A DNA stretch of 64,000 nt from Paratinospora sagittata (Eukaryota; Streptophyta; Magnoliopsida; Ranunculales; Menispermaceae), in the NCBI GenBank assembly GCA_035771175.1, contig JAYMFD010001518.1, forward strand, positions 29,368-93,367, given 5' to 3'. How positions within the stretch are numbered: position 1 is the first letter of the stretch; each line of letters starts with the position of its first letter. The position numbers and the translations under genes are program-made. Under the pieces are notes generated by a model. The model did no database searches and was not told the origin of the DNA. It was given only the letters and a program-made list of their open reading frames with translations. This document shows, piece by piece, positions 1 to 10,874 of this stretch.

Positions 1-1993
1 TTTTGCAAGTTAGACTGAGCTTTCCGAAGAGTGTTTAAATAGAAGAAAGTCGTGATTCTTGCATTTGCCCGAACAACCTTTGAACTGAATCAAAATTGCA
101 AACTGTATTGAAGATAACCTCATCATTTCGCAAGTTCTTCATTTTATCCCTTTTGTGCTGAGATTTTCATAGGCTATCTATTGTTTTAAACTGTAAGTAT
201 ATGAAGTGTTCTCGTTAAGAGAACACATCAAACAAGAACACATCACCTTTTTTTTTTTTCTGAGAGCTACAACTAATCATCAACAACACAACAAACAATA
301 GCTATCGAAGTTTACAAAGATCAAGCTTGAAGAACGAAGACATGTCTAATGCATTAGTTTGATCATTGGTGTTTAGGGTAACCTCCCGATCAATCTCAGC
401 ACTAAAACTCTAAAAATTGCAAAGTCATCAAAATCACTTCGATATAGTATTTCCTTTAGAAAAAATGTTTTCCGAAAGGTTTTAATCATAATTTCAACGA
501 GTTTTGATTTATTTAAAAGTGTTTAATCTTATATCAAAGTGTTCTGAGTCAATGGAATGGTTCTTAAGTGTCAAAATATTAATTTTTCAAAAATAAGGCC
601 ATCCAACAATTTGCCAAATTTTTCCAGAAGGCACTAGCGCACTATCAGTGTTGATAGCACACTGATAGGGTTCAATAATAAAACATTTGTTTTTCTAAAA
701 AAATGTCTACAGCGCGCTATCCTCTTTGATAACTAGCTATAAAGTTGTTGCCGTGATCTTTCCATTTTTACTAAAATGGGAAATAGCGCGCTATAGGCCA
801 TGATAACACGCTATCAGAAAGTCTGAAAAACTCGAGCTCTCGGTTTTGTGTATATCGACCTGCTATAACCTGCTATTTGTCAATAGAGAACATGATACAC
901 AACCCAATAGCACGCTATCCACGTCTGAGACAAAAATCTGATATTTCTAACGAGAAAAATGTGGGCACTTCCACTTGCTCGATTTTTCTATTCCTTACAC
1001 AGTTTTTCGAGGTTATCTTAACTGAAATATTCTCTACTAACACCTAGATGATTCTCGTTGTCTCGCACGCCCAAAACAACTTTAGATTAAACAATGTTTT
1101 GAATTCAAATCATTTCGTACTCTCTTGCCCTTTAACCTGCAACTGCTAATTTTACAAAACACTCATTCTCTAATTTTCAAAGATACAACACACACGATTT
1201 TTACAAGTTAGACAGAGCTTTTCGAAGAGTGTTTACATAGAAGAAAGTTGTGATTCTTGCATTTGCCTAAACAACTTTCAAACTGAATCAAAATTGCAAA
1301 CTGTCTTGAAAATAACCTCATTATTTCGCAAGTTCTTCATTTTATCCCTTTTGTGCTGAGATTTCCAGAGACTATCTATTGTTTTAAATTGTAAGTATAT
1401 GACGTGTTCTTGGTAAGAGAACACATCAAACAAGAACACATCACCTGTATGTTTTTTCTGAGAGCTACAACTAATCATCAACAACACATCTAACAATAGC
1501 TATCGAAGTTTACAAAGATCAAGCTCGAGGAACGAAGACATATCTGATGTCTAAGTCATTAGTTTGATCTTTGGTGTGTAGGGTAACGTTCCGGTCAATC
1601 TCAGCACTAAAACTCTGAAAATTGCATAGACTTCATCATCACTTCGATATAGTATTTCATTTTGAAAACCAATTTCCGAAAGGTTTCAATCATAATTTCA
1701 ATGAGTTTTGAATTATTTAAAAGCGTTTAATCTCATATCAAAGTGTTTTGAGCCAATGGAATGGTTCTTGAGTGTCAAAATATTAATTTTTCAAAAATAA
1801 GGACATCCAACAATTTGCCATAATTTTTCAGAAGGCACTATCGCACTATCATTGTTGGTAGCACGCTGATAGGGTTTAATTATAAAACATTTGTTTTTCT
1901 AAAAAAATTTCTACAGCACGCTATCTCCTTTGATAACTCGCTATAGAGTAGTTTCCGTGATCTTTCTATTTTTAGTAAAATGGGTTATCACGC
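1..1993. repeat. Satellite array, block 1 (about 1.2-kb monomers)
   Basis: The block starts at the monomer landmark ttttgcaagttagactgagc, which recurs near 1200, so the period here is about 1.2 kb. The same monomer, in the same orientation and phase, continues at 13057, 24241 and 27414 once the inserted elements are removed. Each monomer contains a region (about 640-930 and 1840-1993 here) dense in the words CGCTAT and ATAGCG. The short open frames in it are not conserved between monomers, and I see no gene. The block ends inside a monomer at the target site of element A; the last five bases, cacgc, are that duplication. Confidence 0.9.
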
Positions 1994-3154
1994 TGTAACA
2001 CCCCGCCCGGACGCGCCTAAATCAGCGGTACACTCGCGGACGGGGCGTGCATTTGGAACAATAATAATGGTAACAACAGTGTCCGCAGCGGAAATACAGA
2101 ATTCACAGTACAAATCTGATTTCATTTAATTCAGAATACTTTTGTACATAAAATGGTCAAGGGAACATACTCCCAAAATCCCCATAACCTGCACCCAGTC
2201 CACCCTAATTTCCTGTGAAAGACTGGATAATAATGGAGTGAGCTTAACGCGCTCAGTGGGTAAATAGTGCATGGGTATAACAATTAATAAAGCATACTTC
2301 AATATCAAATATCTTAAATACACATGTGAGCATCATAATAAATCAATATGTATGTATGCATCACACCGTCTCGTAATGGCTTGATGAACGTACATCGCCT
2401 GAATTCACGTACAGGAACGATGCTCTGGATTCACGTACTGATGTCCCTCCCCGGGCGTAGCCGGGTTCTCATGTACGTCCCTCTCCAGAGAAATGTAATG
2501 AATAGCAAGCAATGCTTCTAACTATTCTATGAGTCATAAACCATATACGTCCCTTGGTGGTGATATGTATGATGCCAATGCATGAACTGGTCCAGTCTTT
2601 TCTTGACATTTGGACTGACTTTGGCAACGTCTAGTGATCCTTATCAGGGTCGGTATCACGACGTGCAAGATTAGGACATTCAGTATTACTGTATAAGCTG
2701 ATAGCTTTCAATAAGACCAACTAGATCAGTCCCCAGTTGAGAGGTGAGACACAAGGTCTGCTTAAATACCAATCGCCTAGAGCAGCCCGCTGCCTCCCGT
2801 TCACTATTTAAAGTTACTGAGGACAAGACCGAGTCTAGTTGAGTCAGATTGACCACAAATTCGACATTATAACAGTGTGATACATGAATTCCAAATATAC
2901 AGGCATAAGTGCAACATAATAATAATTGAATGTAAACTTTAATGAAAGTTATGAAACACGCAAACCTAAGTTTCGTTCTCCACCTTCAGATAAAACTTTT
3001 TCTTTCAGATCTGGCGCTTTCCTCCGGACAGAACTTTGTTGCACCGCACTGAGAGTCTCGGACAGAGAGACTCAAAAACTTAGAATGCGTGGAAAGGAGA
3101 ATAAATTCACAAGAGAAGGTGATTTGGTGTGAGGAATGAGAAATGAGGAGGTTT

Positions 3155-3162
3155 CTTATATA
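3155..3162 (-). promoter_or_regulatory. TATA box of the A 3' LTR
   Basis: On the minus strand the sequence reads CTCTATATAAG, immediately downstream of the U3 minisatellite. The same CTCTATATAA-type box is at the equivalent place in the other LTRs of the family (for example 12770-12777, 40443-40451, 42832-42843). The conserved position at the array edge supports it as the core promoter of the element. Confidence 0.75.
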
Positions 3163-3170
3163 GAGATTTT

Positions 3171-3522
3171 TGCGCCTGAACGTTCTGGCATGCGCCTGTA
3201 CGTTCTGGCATGCACCTGAATGTTCTGGCATGCGCCTGTACGTTCTGGCATGCGCCTGAACGTTCTGGCATGCGCCTGAACGTTCTGGCATGCGCCTGAA
3301 CGTTCTGGCATGTGCCTGAAAGTTCTGGCACACGCCTGAACGTTCTGTCATGCGCCTGAACGTTCGGGCATGCATTGCGCCTGAACGTTCTATCATGCGG
3401 CTGAACGTTCTGGCATGCGCCAGAACGTTCTGGCATGCGCCTGAACGTTCTGGCATGCGCCTGAACGTTCGGGCGTTGCCTCTGAACGTTCGGGCATGCG
3501 CCAGAACGTTCGGGCGTTGCCC
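3171..3522 (-). repeat. U3 minisatellite, 20-bp unit, about 17 copies
   Basis: The unit, on the plus strand, is cgttctggcatgcgcctgaa. Landmarks fall every 20 bp from 3181 to 3361 and continue with small indels to about 3507. Each unit contains an AACGTT-like palindromic core and a GCATGC palindrome. The array translates to a repetitive peptide in several frames, but those are by-products. It ends about 10 bp upstream of the TATA box in element sense. Confidence 0.9.
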
Positions 3523-3573
3523 AAATAGTAAATTTCTTTTTTATTTTTTTTTTGTGAAATACAGGGTATTACA

Positions 3574-3586
3574 CTCTACCCCCCTT
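3574..3586 (-). other. Polypurine tract of element A
   Basis: The minus-strand sequence AAGGGGGGTAGAG lies directly against the 3' LTR. Elements B (30761), D (45294) and F (61666) carry near-identical tracts in the same position, as expected for the plus-strand DNA primer of reverse transcription. Confidence 0.88.
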
Positions 3587-3607
3587 AAAGGGATTTCGCC
3601 CACGAAA

Positions 3608-3715
3608 TCAAGTCAAGTAGTGATGAGGGTTATCGGCTTGAGAAGTAGCCAGAGGTTGACGAGGAGGCCACTGCATGTGTGCATCACTATATCCATTGAT
3701 ATTATTTTCAGACAT
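3608..3715 (-). pseudogene. Short 3' accessory ORF of element A (internally deleted)
   Basis: This is a 35-codon frame between the chromodomain and the polypurine tract. It begins MSENNINGYSDAH and ends ..ADNPHHYLT. The same start and stop contexts bound a 165-codon frame in F (61147-61644) and a 166-codon-length decayed frame in B (30795-31292). A therefore looks like an in-frame deletion of about 390 bp, whose ends in the longer copies share the direct repeat TCTCAAG. I recognise no domain, and the function is unknown. Calling it a remnant of a coding region is an inference from conservation across copies. Confidence 0.55.
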
Positions 3716-3812
3716 CTGCGTAGTTATTGAAGTGAAACAATGGATCAAGATAGGTGTAAACAATGTTTCATCCTGGGATTGATAAGTGAAAATGATAAAA
3801 TGTACCACATCA

Positions 3813-4306
3813 TCAGTTGGTACTAGAAAACAATTCAGGGTATTTCTGTTTAATTGTTGCTTCTAGTTCCCATGTTGCTTCCTCTACGCCGTGGTGATCC
3901 CAGAGCACTTTCACAAGTGGTATGCTACGTCGCCATAGTTCTTGAGTTTTTCGATCTAAAATCTGGATTGCTTTCTCCTGATACGTATTTCCTTCCTCAA
4001 CCTGAACCTCGACTAAAGGGATGATATGCGAAGGATCAGGACGATACTTGCGAAGCATAAATCGTGAAAAATGTCATGAACCTTAGGCATGGATGATGGA
4101 AGGGACAGACGATAAGCAAGTTTGCCAATACGTTCAATGATCTTAAATGGACCGATATATCGCGGGGAGAGCTTGCCTTTGATTCCAAAGCGTTTGACAC
4201 CTCTTGTGGGCTGGACTTTCAGAAAAACAAAGTCCCTCTTATCAAATTCTATAGGTTGTCTCCGCTTGTCAGCATAGCTCTTCTGTCGACTTTGTGCAAC
4301 GCGAAG
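3813..4306 (-). pseudogene. Integrase C-terminus and chromodomain of element A (frameshifted)
   Basis: The last 81 codons (3813-4058) encode the chromodomain tail, with the Tekay-like words VKVLWDHHGVEEATWE and KQKYPELF. Chromodomains at this position are known to steer chromovirus insertion to marked chromatin. Upstream, 4059-4306 still reads as the integrase C-terminal GPF-type module (..SPRYIGPF..). It is cut off from the core by TAA at about 4304, where sister copies have an Arg codon (a CG-to-TA double transition). It is separated from the chromodomain by a small deletion near 4060 that shifts the frame. The stop at 3813-3815 matches the gene end in B and F. Confidence 0.85.
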
Positions 4307-5097
4307 TTATTCCTTTACTAGTGTGATCTTCTCAGAAGTCTCTTGAACTAGTTCAGGGCCTAACTGCGGACGATCTGCCATATCTAACCGGCATACCGGA
4401 GATCTGCAAGGCCGACCATAGAGAGCCTCGTATGGTGCCATGCCGATACTAGTTTGGTAGCTGTTGTTGTATGCAAACTCAGCTAGATGCAAATTCTTTT
4501 CCCATCCGTCATTAAAGTCCAAAATGTAGCATCGTAACATGTCTTCTAAGATTTGGATAAGCTGCTCTGACTGCCCATCAGTCTGAGGGTGGAAGGCTGT
4601 GCTTATAGTGATCTTAGAACCCATTCTATTCTTGAAGCTTTTCCAAAAGTTGGATGTGAATCGAGGGTCTCGATCAGAGACGATCGTGAGTGGTATGCAA
4701 TGAAGGCGTACGATCCCGCTTTCATATAGTTCTGCAAGTTTGGCAGAATTATCCGTGAACTTTATTGGCAGAATTATCCGTGAACTTTGTAAGTCTGTCA
4801 ATGATAACCCAGATAACATCTTGCCCTTTATTGTTTTGAGGTAAGGCCGTGACAAAATCCATTGCGATGTTCTCCCATTTCCATTCTCCAATAGGTAACG
4901 GCTGGAGAAGTCCAGAGGGAAGTCTTCGTTCTGCCTTGACTTTCTGGCAAACGAGACATCGAGCAACGAAGTCTGCAATTTCCTTCTTCATTCCAGAAAA
5001 CCAGAATTGTTGCTTGACATCCTTGTACATCTTGTCACCCCCATGATGCATAGCGTACCTCGAACAGTGCATCTCAGTAAGCACTTCTTTACGAACC
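4307..5097 (-). pseudogene. Integrase N-terminus and catalytic core of element A (broken)
   Basis: 4749-5084 carries the HHCC zinc-binding region (..MHCSRYAMHHGG.. and CLVCQ) and the start of the DDE core (MDFVTALP, DRLTK). 4307-4742 carries the remaining core: VSDRDPRFTSNFW, TAFHPQTDGQSEQ with the catalytic Glu, and YNNSYQTSIGMAPYEALYGR. The two pieces are in different frames because a segment of about 24 bp (ttggcagaattatccgtgaa and following) is tandemly repeated at 4739-4787 and has replaced part of the core between the first and second Asp. A one-base insertion near 5112 separates the integrase from the RNase H frame. The piece cannot give a working integrase. Confidence 0.88.
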
Positions 5098-7179
5098 TCA
5101 GGATCGTTTCAGTAGGCAGAGACATTTTTTATAGAAAACGGTGCCGTCTCTAGAGACCGACCAATGAGGAAGGTTCTGGCCGGTGAGTAGAAGGTCTCGT
5201 TTCCCCATTAACATAGGGTCATTGGCTTGAGCGGCTGAAATCTTTCGAACGAGCTCAGAGTTGACTGATAATTGAGAGAGTCGTGGTCTTGGTCCTTCGA
5301 CGTTCAGCTGTAGGTTAAAGTTCTCCAACTCTGTAGCCAACTTCCCCATTTCGTAGTTAAGAGTGCAAGCAACATAAGATTTTCTACTCAGGGCATCGGC
5401 CTCAACATTAGCCTTTCCGGGATGGTACTGGAGTTGAAAGTCATAATCTTTCAAAAATTCCAACCATCGTCTTTGGCGGAGGTTAAGGTCTCTCAGAGTG
5501 TATATGTACTTAAGACTCTTGTGATCCGAGAAGACCTCAAACCGTTCACCGTATAGGTAATGACGCCATAACTTCAGTGCAAATACGACAACTGCAAGTT
5601 CCAAGTCATGCGTTGGGTAATTACCCTCATGAATCTTCAGTTGTCTGGATGCATATGCAACCACTTGGCCTTCTTGCATTAGCACGACACCTAAGCCTTG
5701 GAGAGAGGCGTCGGTGTATAATGAAAATCCAATTGCATTTCTTGGAGTGATAAGTATAGGTGCTGTCGTGAGGCGTTTCTTCAATTTCTGACATGATGCT
5801 TCACAGGTGGGATTCCAGATAAATCGCACGTCTTCTCGAGTGAGCTTGGTCATAGGTTCAGCAATCTTTGAGAAGTCCTTGATGAAGCGTTTGTAATAGC
5901 AAGCCAAACCAAGAAAACTCATAATTTGAGTAACAGTGGTAGGCTGCTTCCAGTTTAAAACTGCTTCAACCTTAGAAGGATCTACCTCAATGCCATTGCC
6001 TGAAACCACATGGCCTAGGAATTGAACTCTCTTTGCCCAAAATTCGCACTTACTCAACTTTGCATGCAGTTGGTGGCTTCTCAAGGTCTGGAGGACTATC
6101 TTCAAATGTCTTTTATGGTCTTCCTCGGTTGAGGAATATATCAAGATGTCGTCCACAAAAACCACCACAAATCGGTATATGTATAACCTGAATATGCCAT
6201 TCATCAAATCCATGAATGCAGCAGGTGCATTTTTTAGACCGAACGGCATAACTAAGAACTCGTAATGACCGTACCGAGTTCTGAACGCCGTTTTGGTGAT
6301 GTTCGACTCTTGGGTCCGGAGTTGGTGATAACCGGACCGTAAATCAATCTTAGAGAAGTATTTGGCATCTCTAAATTGGTTGAACAAGTCATCGATCCTG
6401 GGCAACGGATATCTGTTCTTGATGATGACGTTATTCAACTTGCGATAATCGATGCAAAGTCGTAACGAACCATCCTTTTTGCGAACAAATAGAACTTGAG
6501 CGCCCCAGGGTGATGAACTCTTTCGGATGAAGCCATTACTCTCTGATTCCTTAAGTTGTTTGTCTAATTTGACCAGTTCGACATTTGACATTCTGTATGG
6601 CAGAATGGAGATAGGCTCTGTCCCTGATATGAGGTTGATCTCAAAATCGAATTCCCTAACTGGAGGTAGACCAGGAAGGTCATTTAGAAAAACTGTTGGG
6701 AGTTCAGATATGACAGGAACATCGTGTACTTCGGGAGGGCATGGTGCTGGTGAGTTGGTTTCATTGCCAAGGGATAAAGTTCGAAATTGTGCCTTGAGAA
6801 GGCCAACGGTTGATTTGTGTATCCATTGCCTCGTTCCCTGAAGCTTGACCAACTCTCCTGTAGGCAAGGTTAATTGAAATTGCCTCTTCATACATTTGAT
6901 CTTTGCATTCAGTGGGGTTAGCCAGTTCATGCCGAGGATGATGTCGAAGTCTTCAAAATCCATCACAAAAAGATCGGCATATATTATATGTTCTGACATT
7001 CGAAGCTCACATCGAGAACACTGCAAGTTGACGTCAGCACCAGATCCGAACGGTGATGTGACATGGAATGTGATGTTTGTGGGTTCAGGATGCAGGCCTA
7101 AATGTCTTACCAATGCTAATGATATAAAAGAATGTGTAGCACCTGAATCAAACAAAACATGCACCATTGTATTGAACAA
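5098..7179 (-). pseudogene. Protease, reverse transcriptase and RNase H part of pol (element A)
   Basis: This 693-codon open stretch is the best preserved coding segment of the window. Aspartic protease: DSGATHSF at residues 11-18 and ILGMNWL near 81. RT: the fingers/palm region starts near 200 ([10 protein letters not shown] at 241-250, [11 protein letters not shown] at 277-287), and the catalytic FVDD is at 341-344. RNase H: YTDAS at 488-492, HDLELA near 524-529 and SDHKSL near 551, ending in the tether ADALSRK at 594-600. It is in the same frame as gag upstream, so the first Met shown is not the true start; the frame belongs to one gag-pol polyprotein. It stops at 5098 because of a one-base insertion just after the CLCL motif, where copy B remains readable into integrase. 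Confidence 0.93.
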
Positions 7180-8532
7180 AGGAAAGGTACCTTCGACTAC
7201 ATTGTTGTCTGGGAGGGGTTGGTGAGCGATGGCATATGCTCTGCCCTGATTCCGTTGACCCTGGTTCTATTGGTTCTGCCTGGGTTGGGCATTAGCAGCA
7301 GGTGGTGCTTGTTGGATCGGAACAACGGGAATAGGTCGCTGAAGGTGCGGACAGGCATATCTTACTTGGCCCTTCTGGCCGTAGTTGAAACAAGTTGGCC
7401 TGTACTACTGATTGTTTTGCTGGCCATTCTGATTATTCTGCTGGCCTAGTTGATTGTGGTGTCGACCACCACCTCTGCCATTTCCGTTTCTACGGCCACC
7501 TCTTCCATAACGACCTTCACGGCCATGATTTCGAAAACCCTGATGGTGAGGGTTAGAAGGTTCAGCCGCAGGTGTTGTGGACTCATTCTGCAAAACCGGG
7601 GCTGGGAGGGCTGGGTTTTGATTGTAGTAGGGCTTCTTCTTGTTGCCCTGTTGTAAGCCTTGTTGGGAAAACATTGCAGGACGTTTGCCCTTATTCATTC
7701 GCTGTTCCCGTAAGATAGTCTCCTGTTCAAAGCTGATGGCCCTGTCAACAACCTCCTTGTAAATCTTGAGATCCAAGATCGACAAGGCGTTTCGAATGTC
7801 ATGGCGAAGACCATTATAAAATTTCTCAGTCTTATCTCGCTCCGTTGAGATGGTAGAGAGAGAGTAGACTGATAATTCTTTGAATTTTCCAGCGTATTCT
7901 CTGACGGTCATGGTGCCCTGATATAACTTAGCAAATTCTTGGCGCTTCTGCTTTGTCACCGTGCTGGGAAAATACTCATCAATAAACATTGACTCAAACT
8001 ATTGCCAAGTCATATCTGCTATATTGACCCTTGGGTCTTCTTTTACTGTGATCCACCATGTGTTTGCGGCACCAACAAGTTGGTAGGTTGCTAGTGGAAT
8101 TTTGCGAGTCTCATCGACTCCCATTGCATCAAGAGCCTTCTTTGACTCATCCAGCCACTTTTGCACCTCATCAGCCTCAATGGTGCCAGCGAAAGTAAGA
8201 GGTTGTAGCCGCTTGTATTTAGTAATCTGATCGGTTTGAGCTTTCGATCCAAACTTTACAGGTACTTGAACCGTGGTAAACTGACTAGTCGTGGTCTCAC
8301 GAACGGTCGTTTGAACAATGACTTTGATTGCTTCAATAAATCCGGCAAAAAAGGTTTCCACGCTCGAAGGCATAGTAAAGGGTGCGGGTGAGGGTGGTAT
8401 TACCTGCCCAGATGTAGTGGCAGTGTTGGGGGTGGCCTATGCTGTTGGCAGAGGCGTCGGTTCCTGAATCTCAGGAGGTACCTCCACTGCTGGACGAACA
8501 GTACGTGGCCTTCCTCTCTTCCTGGTTTGCAT
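7180..8532 (-). pseudogene. gag of element A (nonsense-mutated)
   Basis: I place the start at ATG 8530-8532, which opens with the basic peptide MQTRKRGRPRTVRP typical of Tekay gag. The capsid-like core covers about 8370-7700 (words such as WLDESKKALDAMG, WWITVKED, YAGKFKELSVYSLS). A Gly/Arg/Asn/Gln-rich linker and one CCHC knuckle follow. The knuckle is damaged: its second Cys is Tyr and its His is Gln (CFNYGQKGQ), while copy B keeps the second Cys and the His. Four in-frame TAG codons (8437-8439, 7999-8001, 7405-7407, 7267-7269) interrupt it, each matching a Gln codon in context. The frame is the same as pol, so gag-pol was a single ORF without programmed frameshift. Confidence 0.88.
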
Positions 8533-9294
8533 TTTCTCACTGGTAAGGAGAAAATAAAACCAAGAGTAAGAAACTGTAGCCAAGTATAATGTGATAGTAT
8601 GCTCAGCAACAATTTCGAGAGTACTGCAATACTAAAATCACCTATTTTTCTAAGTATAGTGTAAGGTTTTTGTTGAAGAATCAAAGAATCTTAAATATCT
8701 CGTATGTTTGGCCATGGTGTAAAAACAAGGCTAGAATATTTATAATAAGTAGAAAACTTTGCAAGTATTTAAAATGATTCGGTTCAGGTTTTTGTGAACA
8801 TACATATATATTTCATTGAAAATCCATACGAGTCATAAGAATTCTAAGATTTGCCTCGGTAAATATCCTGATTTAACGTTCTATCGTAATCTTATGTATT
8901 CAGAAGCTTACTCTTAGTTTTTTCGATTATTATCCAAGTTCATGTGTCCCAATAAGGGTGTCAACCAAGTTAAGTTGTATGAACACGGTCTCTAAAAACA
9001 TTGGCTAAATAGAAGTTCACTAATAGTATCGTCTAAATTTACTCGTCCCATACCGTGTAAACTTAGTGATAATATTAGTAATGCAACTTTCTCCAAATGT
9101 TTCTTTTCACACAAGGTCATGGGTTTTCTAACTTCCACATTTTATTTAGTATCCTCCAATTTTGTTGTGTCCCATACCACTCCAAAGTTAGTGATACAAA
9201 AGAAAGAATGGTTGTAAGTCGGCCCACCAAAGATAGTCTTTAAACAAAACAATTTCATTCATATATATCAAAGAAAAGTTTACAATGCCAGTAA
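8533..9294 (-). other. Spacer between the upstream ORF and gag (element A)
   Basis: About 760 bp contain no conserved frame; the open frame at 8400-8684 is a shadow of gag. The spacer is conserved in element B (about 35840-36600), including a variable AT-rich part. In element sense its last 45 bases are pyrimidine-rich and end ..TCTCCTTACCAG, 8 bp before the gag ATG. That resembles a plant 3' splice acceptor and could let gag be translated from a spliced RNA. This is only an inference. Confidence 0.5.
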
Positions 9295-10874
9295 TTAATT
9301 TTGACTTTCTTGCCTACTACCGCTCCTTCGAGATCTACTGCTACGTACAGAACGACTACTACTAGAAGGTTGAGAGTTTGCACGCTCTGCGTCGGAGTTT
9401 TGCAAACGAGTTAATATATTAGTGTGGCTCTCTTTCAGTGTAGCAATATTGGATGTCATTTCATCTAACCGTTCAAGTAGGTTAGTCGGTTGTCCCATTT
9501 GTGGTTGATGGGTTGTTTGTTCCATAGGTGAACGGTAGGCCATAGACATTGGGGGAAAGTATTGGTTCATAGGTGGAAGGTAGTTGTTTTGATTGTGCAG
9601 GGATCCCCTAACTGGAACCCCTTGGATATTTGGATTTATTTGTGGTGAAAAAGTTTGAAACAATGGGCTTATTGGGATGTTGTGTCCTCGAAGATTTGGT
9701 GACGCCCAATATTGTTGTTGTTGGTTCACAGCAACTTGTGGAACTAGCTGATACTGTACCGTAAGAGTTGGAAGTCTTTGGTACGAAGTGGTGCCGTGAG
9801 TTGGCACGTTCCAAGTTGGTGGATTTGCTTGCGTACCTTTTCTGTCATGACTTTGTGTAGGTTGATTTATTGTGGCATATAACTCTTCGTCAGTGAATGG
9901 TCGATCAGTTGGATCACTATTCAGGGCTGGGTCAGATGTAGGATTTGGATTTGAATCATGATTTGGGCCTTCTTGGACGAGCATCTTGCGTCGACTTTTG
10001 CGAAGGTAATGCCCATGCTGATCTCTCCTTCTTTCGGCATTTCTTATCGTCGTGACGAATACATCTTCGTCAGTTACCCCTCCACTTGTGCCATATGTCT
10101 TGAAGATAGAGGATGCTGTAACGGGTTCAGTGATCAGCTTTGACGTTCCATCGAAAGTGTGACGTTTGCCTCGTATAGTATCCTCATAATCAAGACTCCA
10201 TAGCCGAAGAATTCTTTTCTTAAAGGGTTTTGTATCACCCTCAACATTTGTGGGATAATAATGTGAGGTAGGGAGACCGTAATCTTCTTCTCTTTGCTGT
10301 ATAACATAAGAAGTTGAGCCCTTGACATAGAGCCTCTAGCCCCCCTTTCTGGCAAGATGTTGCCGTATACAATCTTTCCGAGGCCGGCAAGAGATGGCTT
10401 AAGATGATTGTTTGGGAGGTTGGTGTATGTTGATTGAGTGTATGGCTCTTTGGCGAGGGAATTAAACAATTGTTCATTAGATTCTGCGATCTCTGCAACT
10501 GTCTGGGGTTCATGTGGATCGATAATCCTCTCCTCAATCGGAATCTCTAAAAGTCGAGCAATAAGTTCAACGTTGATAGAAATTTTTATCCCCATAATTG
10601 TTGTCTCCAATACAGGGCTGATTCCCTTTTCTGGAAGTCCTACATAATTCATGGCTTCATAGAAGGATCTCACCAAGTTGTAAGAGACTTGTCCCTCGAC
10701 TTTGGTTATATTTAACCAATCCAATGTTGCGAGTTTGTCGTAAAGGATTGGGCGGAGGCGGAGATCTCTATTGTCGATGCTCCTCATAGTCATAACCTCC
10801 CTTTTGGACAATTCTTTGAGTCTAGTAGGAATTGGTTCCCTGCTAGTGGAAGTTGTTCCTTCCCTTGAGGCCAT
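9295..10874 (-). pseudogene. Upstream accessory ORF of element A (one frameshift)
   Basis: A frame of about 526 codons lies between the leader and gag. The start is ATG 10872-10874 (MASREGTTSTSREP); copy B has an equivalent start at 38114. Residues 1-250 form a globular, predicted helical part (..LVRSFYEAMN.., IARLLEIPIEE, LPERGARGSMSRAQLL, GYGVLIMRILYEANV). From memory this resembles the 'putative plant transposon protein' domain seen in plant gypsy-type ORFs; I could not test it. A one-base deletion near 10150 shifts the frame; copy B reads through. The C-terminal 230 residues (9295-9984) are Asn/Pro/Gln-rich, with a short coiled-coil-like segment (LLERLDEMTSNIATLKE) and a Ser/Arg-rich tail (SSSSRSVRSSRSRRSGSR). 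The tail suggests RNA or nuclear association. No function is known to me. Confidence 0.7.

Larger units (their letters stand above)
1994..3573 (-). repeat. 3' LTR of element A
   Basis: This 1580-bp LTR starts, in sense orientation, at 3573 with TGTAATACCCTGTATTTCAC and ends at 1994 with ..GGGGTGTTACA. It pairs with 11509-13056. In sense order it holds a T/A-rich start, a 20-bp minisatellite (3171-3522), a TATA box (3155-3162), and a long R/U5 part that ends in a GC-rich stretch (cggacggggcg). The minisatellite has about 17 units here against about 11 in the partner LTR, so the two LTRs have diverged in length since insertion. Confidence 0.93.

Noticed and set aside
1..1993. Calling the satellite centromeric
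   Set aside because: Higher-order structure and chromovirus insertions would fit pericentromeric DNA, but nothing in the sequence identifies a centromere. CENH3 data would be needed.
2986..3456. Open frames with a repeated [24 protein letters not shown] peptide, as if a repeat protein
   Set aside because: A 20-bp repeat read in three frames gives such peptides automatically (60 bp per 20 residues). The region is U3 of an LTR and the frames are open in several frames at once.
3171..3522. CRISPR-like regular array
   Set aside because: The units are contiguous with no spacers and lie in a plant LTR, so it is a minisatellite.
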